This document shows, one piece after another, positions 7,883 to 16,377 of a stretch of 41,809 nucleotides of DNA. Position 1 is the stretch's first letter, and each line of letters opens with the position of its first letter. Origin of the DNA: Actinomycetales bacterium (GTDB lineage: Bacteria; Actinomycetota; Actinomycetes; Actinomycetales; Microbacteriaceae); NCBI GenBank assembly GCA_015655445.1, contig JAATFA010000096.1:1-41809 (forward strand). The letters run 5' to 3'. The position numbers and the translations under genes are program-made. The notes beneath the pieces were generated by a model. It searched no databases. It was not told the DNA's origin and saw nothing but the letters and a program-made list of their open reading frames with translations.

Positions 7883-9460
7883 ATGCTGTTCGTGTCCCAA
7901 CAGCTTGCATTCCCCCAGCCGCTCGCCCCGCTGCCGCTACGTCGCGCGTGGCTCGTGCTCGTCGTCGTCGTCATCGCGGACGTCATGGACTTCGTCGACT
8001 CGAGCGTCGCGAACCTCGCCGGCCCCTCGATCCGCGCCGACCTCGGCGGCGACGCCTCGGTGCTGCAGTGGGTCCTCTCCGCGTACACGGCGGCCTTCGC
8101 GCTCGGCCTCGTCACGTCCGGGCGGCTCGGGGACATCGTCGGCAGGCGGCGGCTCTTCCTCATCGGCATGACCGGCTTCACCCTCGCCTCGCTCGCGTGC
8201 GGTCTCGCGCCCGGCGTCGTGTGGCTCATCCTCGCGCGCGTGCTGCAGGGCCTCTTCGGCGCGGTCATGATCCCGCAAGGCTTCGCGCTCGTGAAGATCG
8301 CCTTCCCGCCCGAGCATCTGCGCAGGGCGCTCGTCCCCTTCGGCCCCATCATGGGCCTCGCGGGCGTGCTCGGGCCGATCCTGGCCGGATGGCTGCTCGC
8401 CCTGAACCCGTTCGGCAGCGGATGGCGCTCCATCTTCCTCATCAACGTGCCGATCGGGGTCGTCGCGATCGTCATGGCGGCGCTCGTGCTGCCGCGCCGC
8501 GCGGGCGAGGACCCGGCCCTGCGCGTCGACGTGCGCGGCGTCACGCTGCTCACGCTCGCCTCGGGCCTTCTCATCGTCCCTCTCGTCGAGGGGCGCGAGC
8601 TCGGCTGTCCCTTGTGGACCTACGCCATGATCGCCGCCGCGATCGCCGTGTTCGCCCTCTTCGTGCGCTCCGAGCGCCGCAGCGACCACCCAGTCATCGC
8701 GCCCTCGCTCCTCCGCCGCCGCAGCGTCGTCGCGGGCCTGATCATCATCGCCGGGTTCTTCGCCTCCATGACGGGGTTCACGCTCGCTTTCAACCTGCTG
8801 CTTCAGCTCGGCCTCGGCTGGAGCCCGCTCGACACGGGCCTCGCCCTGATCCCCTGGGCCCTCGGCAGCGCCGTGGGCACCGTGCTCTCCGGCGCGGTGC
8901 TCACCGCGCGGCTCGGCCGCCGCACGCTGCACCTCGGCCTCGCCCTCGCGGCGATCGGCCTCCTGGGGCTCTGGTGGACGATCGCACAGCACCCCCACGC
9001 GCTCGGCTTCCTCGTGCTCGCGCCGTCGCTGCTCGTCGCCGGGTTCGGAGCGGGCATGGTCTTCATCCCGCTCTTCGACTACGTGCTCGGCGACGCGACC
9101 CCGGCCGAGGTCGGCACGGGCTCGGGCCTGCTCAACGCCGTGCAGCAGTTCGCGTCGGCGCTCGGCGCGGCCGCGCTCGGCACCGTCTTCTTCGCCCGTG
9201 CCGCGACGGCCGACTACACGGCCGCAGCGGTGCTCGTCATCGCGATCGCCGCGGCCGCGTTCCTGCTCACCTTCGCCCTCGTCTGGCTCCTGCCCCGGCG
9301 GCTCGCTGGCCCAGACGGCTCGAGCGCGGATGACGCGAGCCACGCCGGCGAGAGCCCTGCCGGCGTGAGCCCCGCCGGGCAGACCCGCGAGACGCCGAGC
9401 GCCGAGACGCTGAGCCCGGCCGAGGGCACGGCGGGCCGCCCGGGCGCTACACGCGCGTGA
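7883..9460 (+). CDS. DHA2-family MFS exporter (14 TM, EmrB/QacA-like)
   Basis: A 525-aa drug:H+ antiporter-type protein with about fourteen membrane segments. Family landmarks are [16 protein letters not shown] in TM1, [14 protein letters not shown], the loop motif [13 protein letters not shown] and [14 protein letters not shown]. The last ~50 residues are a hydrophilic low-complexity tail with repeated AG-x-SPAG units, not part of the transporter fold. ATG 7883 is preferred because the earlier TTG at 7868 lies inside the operator; GAAAG precedes it weakly. Induction by release of the divergent TetR protein is the likely control. Its last 14 bp overlap the end of the convergent reductase gene. 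Confidence 0.9.
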   Translation: MLFVSQQLAFPQPLAPLPLRRAWLVLVVVVIADVMDFVDSSVANLAGPSIRADLGGDASVLQWVLSAYTAAFALGLVTSGRLGDIVGRRRLFLIGMTGFTLASLACGLAPGVVWLILARVLQGLFGAVMIPQGFALVKIAFPPEHLRRALVPFGPIMGLAGVLGPILAGWLLALNPFGSGWRSIFLINVPIGVVAIVMAALVLPRRAGEDPALRVDVRGVTLLTLASGLLIVPLVEGRELGCPLWTYAMIAAAIAVFALFVRSERRSDHPVIAPSLLRRRSVVAGLIIIAGFFASMTGFTLAFNLLLQLGLGWSPLDTGLALIPWALGSAVGTVLSGAVLTARLGRRTLHLGLALAAIGLLGLWWTIAQHPHALGFLVLAPSLLVAGFGAGMVFIPLFDYVLGDATPAEVGTGSGLLNAVQQFASALGAAALGTVFFARAATADYTAAAVLVIAIAAAAFLLTFALVWLLPRRLAGPDGSSADDASHAGESPAGVSPAGQTRETPSAETLSPAEGTAGRPGATRA

Positions 9461-9881
9461 GCACGAAGACGGGGATGACGCGGTCGGTCTTGAGCTGGTA
9501 CTCGGCGTAGCCCGGGTACGCGGCGACGGCGCGCTCCCACCACAGCTCGCGTTCGGCGCCGTGAGCCTCGTGCGCGAGGTAGTCGGCCTTGTCCGGGCCG
9601 TCCTGAAGCTCGACGTGAGGGTTCGCGATCAGGTTCCAGTACCAGACCGGATGCCGCGGCGCGCCGCCGAGGGACGCGACGACGGCGTACTGGCCCTCGT
9701 GCTCGACGCGCATGACCACCGTCTTGCGCAGCTTGCCGCTCTTCGCGCCCACCGAGGTGAGCACGACGACAGGCCTGCCGCCGATCTCCCCACCCTCGCG
9801 GCCGCCGGTCGCCTCATAGCGCTCGGCCTGCCGGCGCGCCGGCTCGGACGTGCTGGGCTCGTATGCACCGGTGAGGGGCAT
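9447..9881 (-). CDS. Deazaflavin (F420)-dependent nitroreductase-family protein
   Basis: A 144-aa DDN-family protein, closer than the 6515 gene to the classic Ddn/FGD-linked group: [58 protein letters not shown] shows the full set of conserved strands, including the PxWYxNLxAxP segment. The start is decided by AGGAG lying 7 nt before ATG 9881; an ATG two codons earlier would be only 1 nt from that site. The long ORF-track frame upstream is a non-coding extension. It ends inside the 3' end of the convergent exporter gene (14-bp overlap). Confidence 0.9.
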   Translation of the reverse strand: MPLTGAYEPSTSEPARRQAERYEATGGREGGEIGGRPVVVLTSVGAKSGKLRKTVVMRVEHEGQYAVVASLGGAPRHPVWYWNLIANPHVELQDGPDKADYLAHEAHGAERELWWERAVAAYPGYAEYQLKTDRVIPVFVLTRV

Positions 9882-9887
9882 CGTCAT

Positions 9888-10258
9888 TCTCCTTCGGGCA
9901 CGGCGTCGGACGAGGACGAGCTCGTCCCCGCGGACGACGATACGCGAGGACGGCTCCACGCCTCCTCCACGAACGCGCCTCCGCAGCCTCCAGCCGAGCA
10001 TCGCCGCGGCCGCCGGCAGGATCGCGAGCCCGTGCGGCATCCCCGCGACAGGCTGCTTGACGTCGCGCGCGGGCAGCCAGTGCTCCCGGCGAGATGCACA
10101 AGGGCGTTCGCGACGTCGGGCTGATCGTGCGCGACGTCGAGCTCCTGACCGGTCACGAGCACCGTGCGATCGTGAGCCGTCGCGCGGTCCGACTGCAGCG
10201 AGGAGACGGGCGATCCGACGCGTCGCCGATCGTCCCGCGAGGCGGCGAGCGCCGGGGG
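9888..10258 (-). pseudogene. Gene-like remnant with an apparent frameshift, family not recognised
   Basis: No intact gene is seen in this 370-bp gap. On the minus strand one frame gives [20 protein letters not shown] and continues [11 protein letters not shown] with native codon use; about 170 bp further on a second frame gives [20 protein letters not shown] followed by an Ala-rich stretch, also with GC-rich third positions. The two frames meet near 10090. This suggests one gene broken by a frameshift and trimmed at both ends. I cannot name a family. It lies downstream of the SRPBCC gene and upstream of the reductase gene, on the same strand. Confidence 0.35.
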
Positions 10259-10696
10259 TCACCTCCCCGCGAGCACGTCGAGCATGCGACGGAGGAGGTT
10301 GGAGCGCCATCCGCCGCCGAGGATCTCGAAGGCGCGGGCCTGGCCCGGGTCGTCGAGGTCGAACCCCGTCCGGGTCAGCAGCAGGCGCGTGCCCGTCCCC
10401 TCCGGCTCCAGCCGCCAGGTGACGATCGTGTCGAGACCCGCATCGCGACTGGCCCAGGAGATGCGGAGGAGCCGGCCGGGGTCGACCTCGAGCACCTCGC
10501 ACTCGACGAGACCCGAGAAGCCGGCCTGCGGCTCCGGATCGGCGCGGAACACGAAGCGCGTGCCGACGACGGGCGCGAAGCCCTCGTTCGGCATGAGCCA
10601 CGCGGTCAAGAGCTCCGGATCGGTCAGCGCGCGCCAGACCCGTGCGGGCGGATGCGGCAGGAGCTCGTCCAGCTCGAACGTCTCCGCGCTCGTCAT
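10259..10696 (-). CDS. SRPBCC/AHSA1 (START-like) domain protein
   Basis: A 145-aa protein of the Bet v1-like/AHSA1 family (PF08327). The opening helix-strand [24 protein letters not shown] and the closing [19 protein letters not shown] are diagnostic. These proteins form a hydrophobic pocket for an unknown ligand. ATG 10696 follows GGGAGG at 4 nt. It is the last gene of the VOC-ArsR-SRPBCC operon, 24 nt after the ArsR gene; an ArsR regulator beside an AHSA1-domain gene is a recurrent pairing in bacteria. Confidence 0.9.
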   Translation of the reverse strand: MTSAETFELDELLPHPPARVWRALTDPELLTAWLMPNEGFAPVVGTRFVFRADPEPQAGFSGLVECEVLEVDPGRLLRISWASRDAGLDTIVTWRLEPEGTGTRLLLTRTGFDLDDPGQARAFEILGGGWRSNLLRRMLDVLAGR

Positions 10697-10720
10697 GGCG
10701 CCTCCCTCATCGCGTGTCCG

Positions 10721-11071
10721 TCACGGCGTCTCCGTGTCGTCCGGGAGCGCATCCAGGGTCGTGCGCAGTCGCCGCATCCGATCCCGCCAGAACCGCTCGT
10801 GGGGCGCCATCCACTCGTGCAGCTGCGCCCACGGCTCCGGCACGAGCGAGTAGAAGACGTGCCGGCCCGCACCGCGCTCGGCGACGAGCCCGGCCTCGCG
10901 CAAGGCGCGCAGGTGCTCCGAGACCGACGGGCGGCTCATCGAGAATCGTGCCGCGATCTCGCCCGCGCTGCGCTCCCCCGCGAGCAGGAGGTCGAGGATG
11001 TCCCGCCGCGTCGGGTTCGCGAGCGCCGCGAACAGCCGGTCGCTCGGCGAGTCCTTCGCGCGAACCGGCAT
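10721..11071 (-). CDS. ArsR-family winged-helix repressor
   Basis: A 116-aa regulator with LFAALANPTRRDILDLLLAGERSAGEIAARF followed by the recognition helix SRPSVSEHLRALREAGLV and the wing RGAGRHVFYSL, the standard ArsR/SmtB fold. No Cys-rich metal site (such as ELCVCDL) is present, so it probably does not sense metal, as in the SdpR-like branch. ATG 11071 starts 2 nt after the VOC gene's stop codon; the ORF-track start at 11140 lies within the VOC gene. It probably binds the perfect dyad at 11463-11482 and represses its own operon. Confidence 0.92.
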   Translation of the reverse strand: MPVRAKDSPSDRLFAALANPTRRDILDLLLAGERSAGEIAARFSMSRPSVSEHLRALREAGLVAERGAGRHVFYSLVPEPWAQLHEWMAPHERFWRDRMRRLRTTLDALPDDTETP

Positions 11072-11073
11072 CC

Positions 11074-11451
11074 TCAGCTGCGCTGCACGAGCACGAAGCC
11101 GTTGCCGTCGGGGTCGGCGAACTGCGTCTGCAGCCCCCATCCGACCCGCTCCGGATCGGCGACCTCGACGCCCGCGTGCCGCAGCGAGGCGACGACCCCG
11201 GCGATGTCGTCGGCGACGAGTACGACGCCCAGCTGCCAGCCCGGTCCCGCCTGGCCCGGGAACGGCGGATGGAGGGTGAGCTCGACCGCGCTGCCGGCCG
11301 GCGCGACCGAGAGCCAGCGCTGGTCGCCGAACGCGTCGTCGGCGCGCACCTCGAAGCCGAGCACGTCGCGGTAGAACCGCAGGGCGCGGTCCTGGTCGGC
11401 GACCGGGACCGTGACGGTCGTGATCGCGAGCGGGGGCATGGGAGTCGTCAT
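11074..11451 (-). CDS. VOC-superfamily (glyoxalase/bleomycin-resistance fold) protein
   Basis: A 125-aa protein with the two paired beta-alpha-beta-beta-beta units of the VOC fold: VTVPVADQDRALRFYRDVLGFEVRAD in the first half and QTQFADPDGNGFVLVQ in the second. The final DPDGN-x-FxLxQ motif carries the usual metal-ligand region. First gene of the VOC-ArsR-SRPBCC operon. TATCAT lies 6 nt before the ATG, so the transcript is probably leaderless, and the ArsR-type dyad adjoins that hexamer. Substrate unknown. Confidence 0.9.
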   Translation of the reverse strand: MTTPMPPLAITTVTVPVADQDRALRFYRDVLGFEVRADDAFGDQRWLSVAPAGSAVELTLHPPFPGQAGPGWQLGVVLVADDIAGVVASLRHAGVEVADPERVGWGLQTQFADPDGNGFVLVQRS

Positions 11452-11462
11452 GCCGTCATGAT

Positions 11463-11482
11463 ATGTAGGAATACTCCTACAT
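11463..11482. promoter_or_regulatory. Perfect ArsR-type operator
   Basis: ATGTAGGA-ATAC-TCCTACAT is a perfect 8-bp inverted repeat with a 4-bp spacer. It adjoins the -10 hexamer (11463-11458, minus strand) of the VOC-ArsR-SRPBCC operon, so binding would block the promoter. The MMPL gene's stop codon is only 2 bp away. Confidence 0.75.
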
Positions 11483-11484
11483 GT

Positions 11485-13605
11485 CTAGGTCCGGCGGCTC
11501 GCGGCACGAGAGAGCCGCGACGGCCACCAGAAGGCGCTGCCCGTGTCGATCGCGAGGGCCGGCACGAGCAGGCTCCGCACGACGACGGTGTCCAGCAGCA
11601 CCCCGAAGGCGACGATGAAGGCGATCTGCACGAGGAAGAGGATCGGAATGGTCGAGAGCGCGGCGAACGTCGCCGCGAGCACGACCCCCGCCGAGGTGAT
11701 CATGCCCCCGGTCGCGCCCAGCCCGGCGACGACGCCCGCGGCATGGCCGACCCGGCGCACCTCCTCCCGCACCCGGGTCATGAGGAAGATGTTGTAGTCC
11801 ACGCCGAGCGCCACGAGGAAGACGAAGCCGAAGAGCGGAACCGACGCGTCGGCGCCGGGAAAGCGGAACACGACGTCGAAGACGATCGCGGCGATCCCGA
11901 GGCACGCGGCGTAGGAGAGGGCGACGCTCGCGATCAGCAGCACAGGCGCCACGAGGGCGCGCAGCAGGAGCGCGAGGATCACGAAGATCACGGCGAGCAC
12001 GATCGGGATCACGGTGCGCAGGTCGCGCTGCGCGGCGGCGTTGCTGTCGAGGTCGAGCGCCGAGGTCCCGCCCACGAGCACCGAGGGGTCGACGCGCGTC
12101 AGCCTCTCGCGCAGCTCGGCGACGGCACGCTGGGCGGCCGCAGAGTCGGCCGGGACCGAGAGCGTGGCCTCGACCAGCACCCGGCCCTGCACGACGCGCG
12201 GCGCTGCGGGGCCGTCCGTGCGCTCCGCGCCGAGAAGGACGGCCGACGACACGTCAGGCACGCGCTCGGCCGCGGAGACCACGGCGTCCGCCCGGTCCAC
12301 GGGCGCGATGACGATCGCCGGGCTCCCGCTTCCGGCGTCGAAGTGCTTCGCGAGCTCCTTCTGCCCCGCGACCGACTGGGATGGGGCGAGCAGGAGGTCG
12401 GTCTGCGGCACGCCGCCGGCCCGCAGGCCCACGAGCCCGATGGCGCACGCACCGAGGAGAACCGCCGTCACGACCCACACGGCACGGGGACGGCGACCGA
12501 CGAGGCCGCCCACCGCGCCCCACAGGCGTCCGCCGTCCTCGTGCCCGTCCCGCCCTCCGGGCTCCCGCTCCGGACGGGCGCGCGGCACGGCGGGCCAGAA
12601 CGCGACGCGACCGGTGAGCGCGAGCATCGCCGGCAGCACCGACATCGTCGCCAGGAACGCGAAGGCGACCGCCGCCGCGCCGACGGGACCGAGGCTCTTG
12701 TTCGAGTTGAGGTCGGAGAAGCCCAGGCACAGCACGGCGAGGATCACCGTGGCCGCGGACGCCGCGATCGGCTCGATCGCGCGCAGCCACGCCGTCCGCA
12801 CGGCCGCGAGAGGGCTCCGCTCGTGCAGCAGGGCCTCGCGATGACGCGCGACGAGCAGCAGCGAGTAGTCGGTCGCGGCTCCGATCGCCAGGATCGCCAG
12901 GATGCCGCGGCTCTGTCCGGTCACGATGATCCATCCCGCCTTCGCCATCGCATAGACGACCAGGATGCTGCCGGTGAGCGCGAACGCGGAGGTCAGGAGG
13001 ACGACGACCGGCAGCAGCAGCGAGCGGTAGACGACGAGCAGGATCACGAAGACGGCTCCGAGCGCGACGACCAGCAGCACGCCGTCGATGCCCGCGAACC
13101 CGGCGCCGAAGTCTGCCGCGAGGGCGGCCGGGCCCGTCACCCAGCTCCGCAGCCCGGGCACGTCGTGCGAGCGCAGCGTCGAGCGCAGCGACTCCACGAC
13201 GGCGGCGCCGTCCGCGGAGGAGTCGACGGCGACGACGAGCTGCAGCGCGGCGGCGTCCTTCGACGGGATCGGGCCTTGCACGGTCGCGATGCCGTTCAGG
13301 GAGCTCAGCCGGCCGGCCACGGCGGCGACGGCGGCGGGGTCGGTGGGCCTCAGTCCGCCCGCGCGCACGAACACGACCGTCGCGGGGATGCTGTCGGCGC
13401 CGAAGAACGACCTCTCGAGCGCCTGCACCGTCGTCGACTCGGCGCTCGCCGGCAGGTAGGAGGCCTGGTCGTTGTCGGTCACCTGCGAGATCGTGCCGAA
13501 CGTCGGACCACCGAAAGCCGCGATCGCCATCCACGCTCCGAAGACGAGCACGGCGAGCGCGAGGGCCAGGGCTCGGCGCGCGCGGCGGTGGACGGCGGAC
13601 TCCAT
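11485..13605 (-). CDS. MMPL/RND-family transporter
   Basis: A 706-aa membrane protein with the duplicated MMPL architecture: TM1, a periplasmic-facing loop domain (~40-190), TMs 2-6 (~195-370), TM7, a second loop domain (~400-540) and TMs 8-12 (~545-700). The TM4-type proton-relay motif is visible as GAATDYSLLLVARHREAL in repeat one and LGVDYNIFLMTRVREEV in repeat two. Such proteins export lipids or small hydrophobic molecules. The ATG at 13605 is preferred over the ORF-track start because upstream sequence is Arg-rich with no homology; GAGG lies upstream. The gene is alone on its transcript; the frameshifted XRE gene upstream is on the same strand, 112 bp away. Confidence 0.93.
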   Translation of the reverse strand: MESAVHRRARRALALALAVLVFGAWMAIAAFGGPTFGTISQVTDNDQASYLPASAESTTVQALERSFFGADSIPATVVFVRAGGLRPTDPAAVAAVAGRLSSLNGIATVQGPIPSKDAAALQLVVAVDSSADGAAVVESLRSTLRSHDVPGLRSWVTGPAALAADFGAGFAGIDGVLLVVALGAVFVILLVVYRSLLLPVVVLLTSAFALTGSILVVYAMAKAGWIIVTGQSRGILAILAIGAATDYSLLLVARHREALLHERSPLAAVRTAWLRAIEPIAASAATVILAVLCLGFSDLNSNKSLGPVGAAAVAFAFLATMSVLPAMLALTGRVAFWPAVPRARPEREPGGRDGHEDGGRLWGAVGGLVGRRPRAVWVVTAVLLGACAIGLVGLRAGGVPQTDLLLAPSQSVAGQKELAKHFDAGSGSPAIVIAPVDRADAVVSAAERVPDVSSAVLLGAERTDGPAAPRVVQGRVLVEATLSVPADSAAAQRAVAELRERLTRVDPSVLVGGTSALDLDSNAAAQRDLRTVIPIVLAVIFVILALLLRALVAPVLLIASVALSYAACLGIAAIVFDVVFRFPGADASVPLFGFVFLVALGVDYNIFLMTRVREEVRRVGHAAGVVAGLGATGGMITSAGVVLAATFAALSTIPILFLVQIAFIVAFGVLLDTVVVRSLLVPALAIDTGSAFWWPSRLSRAASRRT

Positions 13606-13717
13606 GCATCCGATCCTCGGACCTGCACGCGCGCCGCGCACCGCCACCCGGCCGATCCTCACCCTCCGCGCGCCGATCCTCATCCTCGGCGCGCAACGAG
13701 CGCACGACGGAGACGCG

Positions 13718-14559
13718 TCAGGGGATGCTCTGCGTGCCGATGACCGAGAGCAGGCGCAGCCGCTCGGAGCTCTCGCTGCCGGGCTCGGCCGTGTAGACGA
13801 GCAGACGATGGGACTGATCGGGGTCGAGCAGGATCTGGCACTGGAGCTCGAGCATCCCCACCTCCGCGTGCAGGAAGCGCTTCGTCTCGCTCGGCCGGAT
13901 CCCGACCTCGTGCGCCTCCCAGAGCTCGCGGAACTCCGCGCTGCGCTCGTGGAGCATGGCGGCGAGCGCGTGCGCGCGCGAGCCGGGGCCGCGCGTCGTC
14001 ACGAGCTCGCGCAGTCCCGCGGCATACACGCGGGAGAGCGCCGCGTGATCCTCCGCCGGATACCTCTGCCGGGATCGCGGGTCGGCGAACCAGCGGTAGA
14101 CGAGACTGCGATGGGCACCTGTGAAGTGCGTGGCGTCGCCCGTGAGCGCGACGCCGAGCGGGGTCTGGCGCAGGGTCTCGCCGAGCTCGTTGACGATCTC
14201 GGCGGGAGTGTCCTGCAGGCGATCGAGGATGCGCAGCAGGCCCGGGCTGATGTGGTCGCTGTTCGCGCCGCGCGCGGGCGGGTTGTGGCCGGCGAGCCGG
14301 AACACGTGGTCGCGCTCGTCGACCGAGAGATGCAGGCCCTGCGCGATCGAGGCGATCATCTGCTCCGAGGGCTGCGGCCCGGTGCCGCGCTCGAGACGCG
14401 CGTAATAGTCGGTCGACATGTGGCAGAGCGCGGCGACCTCCCCCGCCGCAGGCCGTCCGTCCTGCGGCGGGGGCCGCGGGGCAGCCCGACGTCCTCGGGC
14501 TGCAGCGACTCCCGCCGGCGACGCAGGAAGCTCGCCAGACCCGGCCGATCGATCACCAT
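13718..14559 (-). pseudogene. XRE-family regulator with MmyB-like ligand domain, one-base frameshift
   Basis: Two minus-strand frames join to a normal protein of about 280 aa. The start frame, from ATG 14559 (GGGAGG 5 nt upstream), reads [20 protein letters not shown] and ends TDGLRR; the second continues [19 protein letters not shown] into the rest of the HTH and the MmyB-type PAS-like domain, with LVYRWFADPRSR and a C-terminal LHAEVGMLELQCQILLDPDQ. The usual junction is GLRREEVAAL; here the codons suit it if one base is missing at the run of five C (14440-14444, plus strand). That is either a true inactivation or a homopolymer sequencing error. This family usually controls a divergent short-chain dehydrogenase, as here. 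Confidence 0.85.
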
Positions 14560-14730
14560 GGCCGCCTCCCGATCCGGTGTGCCCCGCCCGCCTCCGCGCT
14601 CGCATCCCCTCCGCGCTCGCGTGGCCTCGGCGCCTCCTGTCCCATCACCAGGTCTACCCCCGCGACGGCGTGACAGCCATGCCCTGCGAGTCCACCCCTC
14701 GAGCGGGCCAGGGCGGCACGAGAGACGCGG

Positions 14731-14747
14731 ATCCACGATCCGTGGAT
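14731..14747. promoter_or_regulatory. Inverted repeat in XRE/SDR divergent region
   Basis: ATCCACG-ATC-CGTGGAT is a perfect 7-bp inverted repeat with a 3-bp spacer. A second one, GTGTGG-CCT-CCACAC, lies at 14783-14797. Both fall in the ~290-bp gap between the XRE-type regulator and the SDR, which holds no gene, and are candidate operators for that regulator. Confidence 0.45.
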
Positions 14748-14852
14748 GGGCAGGCCCTGAACGCACGGCGCGCGAGGGGGCAGTGTGGCCTCCACACGCC
14801 GGCGCGCGGCCGATCGCCGCCCCGGGCGCGCCGCCTCACGAAGGACAGCCTC

Positions 14853-15785
14853 ATGTCAGACACCAGCGACATATCCGTGCCCGACCTCACCGGCAGGCTC
14901 GCGATCGTCACGGGCGCGAGCGACGGCATCGGTCACGTGATGGCCACGCACCTCGCGCGAGCGGGCGCGGACGTCGTCGTGCCCGTGCGCTCGGCCGAGA
15001 AGGGCGAGAGCGCCGCGGCCCGCCTCCGCGCGAAGGTCCCGGGCGCCCGCGTCTCGATCCGCAGCCTCGACCTCGCGTCTCTGGGCTCCGTCGCCGCGCT
15101 CGTCAAGCAGCTCATCGCGGACGGCCGCCCCATCGACATCCTGATCAACAACGCAGGCGTCATGACCCCTCCGCGCAGGCAGGAGACGACGGACGGGTTC
15201 GAGCTGCAGTTCGGCACCAACCACCTCGGCCACTTCGCGCTCACTCTCGGCCTGCTGCCGCTGCTCGAAGCCGGCCGCGCGCGCATCACCCACCAGACGA
15301 GCATCGCCGCCCGCGGCGGCGCCATCCATTGGGACGACCTCGCCTGGCGGAGAGAGTACGACGGCGCGAGGGCGTACAGCCAGTCCAAGATCGCCGTCGC
15401 CCTCTTCGCCCGCGAGCTGGACGCGCGCAGCCGAGCCGCCGGGTGGGGCATCTCGAGCAACCTCTGTCACCCGGGCATCTCCCCCACGAACCTGCTCGCG
15501 GCCCAGCCCGAAATTGGGCGCGAGCGCGAGACGAACCTGCGCCGGCTCGTCCGCGTGATGTCACGCCTTCGCATCGCGGGGACGGTCGCGAGCGCCGCGC
15601 TGCCCGCCGTCATGGCCGCGACCGATCCCGATGCGCGCGGCGACCAGTTCTACGGACCGAAGCACACGCTCGGCGGCCCGCCCGTGCTCCTGCGAGAGCT
15701 GTGGCCCCCGATGCGCAGCATGGAGGACGCGCGCCGGCTCTGGGAGGAATCGGAACGGCTCGTCGGCGCGCGACCCGCCGGCTGA
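14853..15785 (+). CDS. Short-chain dehydrogenase/reductase (SDR)
   Basis: A 310-aa NAD(P)-dependent oxidoreductase. The cofactor motif TGASDGIG is at residues ~20-27, NNAGV at ~94-98, the catalytic Ser in HQTSIAA, and the catalytic Tyr/Lys in AYSQSK. The C-terminal part with [15 protein letters not shown] is typical of the SDR branch usually found beside MmyB-type XRE regulators. AAGGACAG precedes ATG 14853, and the ORF-track start at 14418 is a run-through of the intergenic region. Its likely regulator, divergent, is frameshifted. Confidence 0.93.
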   Translation: MSDTSDISVPDLTGRLAIVTGASDGIGHVMATHLARAGADVVVPVRSAEKGESAAARLRAKVPGARVSIRSLDLASLGSVAALVKQLIADGRPIDILINNAGVMTPPRRQETTDGFELQFGTNHLGHFALTLGLLPLLEAGRARITHQTSIAARGGAIHWDDLAWRREYDGARAYSQSKIAVALFARELDARSRAAGWGISSNLCHPGISPTNLLAAQPEIGRERETNLRRLVRVMSRLRIAGTVASAALPAVMAATDPDARGDQFYGPKHTLGGPPVLLRELWPPMRSMEDARRLWEESERLVGARPAG

Positions 15786-15828
15786 CGCTCCGCGCACCTG
15801 CCGTCGGATGCCACGGGGGTCGGAGGCG

Positions 15829-16296
15829 TCACGATCCCGGTCTGACGGCGCGTCCACGCGGTGGGGTCGGCCGCGCGCTCCGTCGCAGCAACGGATGCGG
15901 CCAGGCGCCGAGGGCTAGCACGGCGAGGATCGTCTGGAGCAGGCCGGCCACGAAGTAGACCCCGTGCAAGGGCGACCACACGAGCATGATCGCGATCTCG
16001 ACGAATATCCAGATCATCATCGTGAGGCCCGCCGCGGCGTGCAGCCCCCATACCACGCGGAAGCGGCCGTAGCCCGCCGCGAGGGCGAGCGCTTGAACGC
16101 CGCCGACGACGACGCCGAGGATGATCCCTGGCCAGAAGTACGAAGAGAATATGCTCCCCTCGATCCACTCCATGGGTATCCCGAGCCCGCCCCCGACGGT
16201 GAGGCCGACCATGCCCACCAGGGCGGAGACGAGGTTGAACCACGCGACCCCTGCGAGCGTCATCCGCAGTGCGCGCGACGGCGCGACCTCTCCCAT
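15829..16296 (-). CDS. Small four-helix membrane protein, unknown function
   Basis: A 155-aa hydrophobic protein with four predicted membrane helices (around residues 11-35, 50-75, 83-105 and 113-133) and an Arg/Pro-rich cytoplasmic tail. I do not recognise a named family; it resembles the general type of DUF membrane proteins of unknown function. ATG 16296 has TATCGT exactly 6 nt upstream, so it is probably leaderless; the GAAGGG in that gap is too close to serve as a ribosome-binding site. It is convergent with the SDR gene and lies after the exporter operon on the same strand. Confidence 0.7.
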   Translation of the reverse strand: MGEVAPSRALRMTLAGVAWFNLVSALVGMVGLTVGGGLGIPMEWIEGSIFSSYFWPGIILGVVVGGVQALALAAGYGRFRVVWGLHAAAGLTMMIWIFVEIAIMLVWSPLHGVYFVAGLLQTILAVLALGAWPHPLLRRSARPTPPRGRAVRPGS

Positions 16297-16377
16297 CCCT
16301 TCACGATAGAGGGAGCCCGGCCTCCGCGGGAACGGGCAGGGAGATGGCGTGGCACGCTCGCGGACCGGCGTGCACGG

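Noticed and set aside
10642-13743. 1033-aa plus-strand frame, and other very long frames (for example 1164-2762 minus, 15964-17997 plus, 24811-28647 plus).
   Set aside because: They lie opposite or out of phase with clear genes and are Arg/Asp/Gly-rich; such frames are a by-product of high G+C.
14430-14450. Programmed ribosomal frameshift in the XRE-type regulator.
   Set aside because: The site is a plain run of five C inside the HTH without a slippery heptamer and downstream structure I could support; mutation or sequencing error is simpler.
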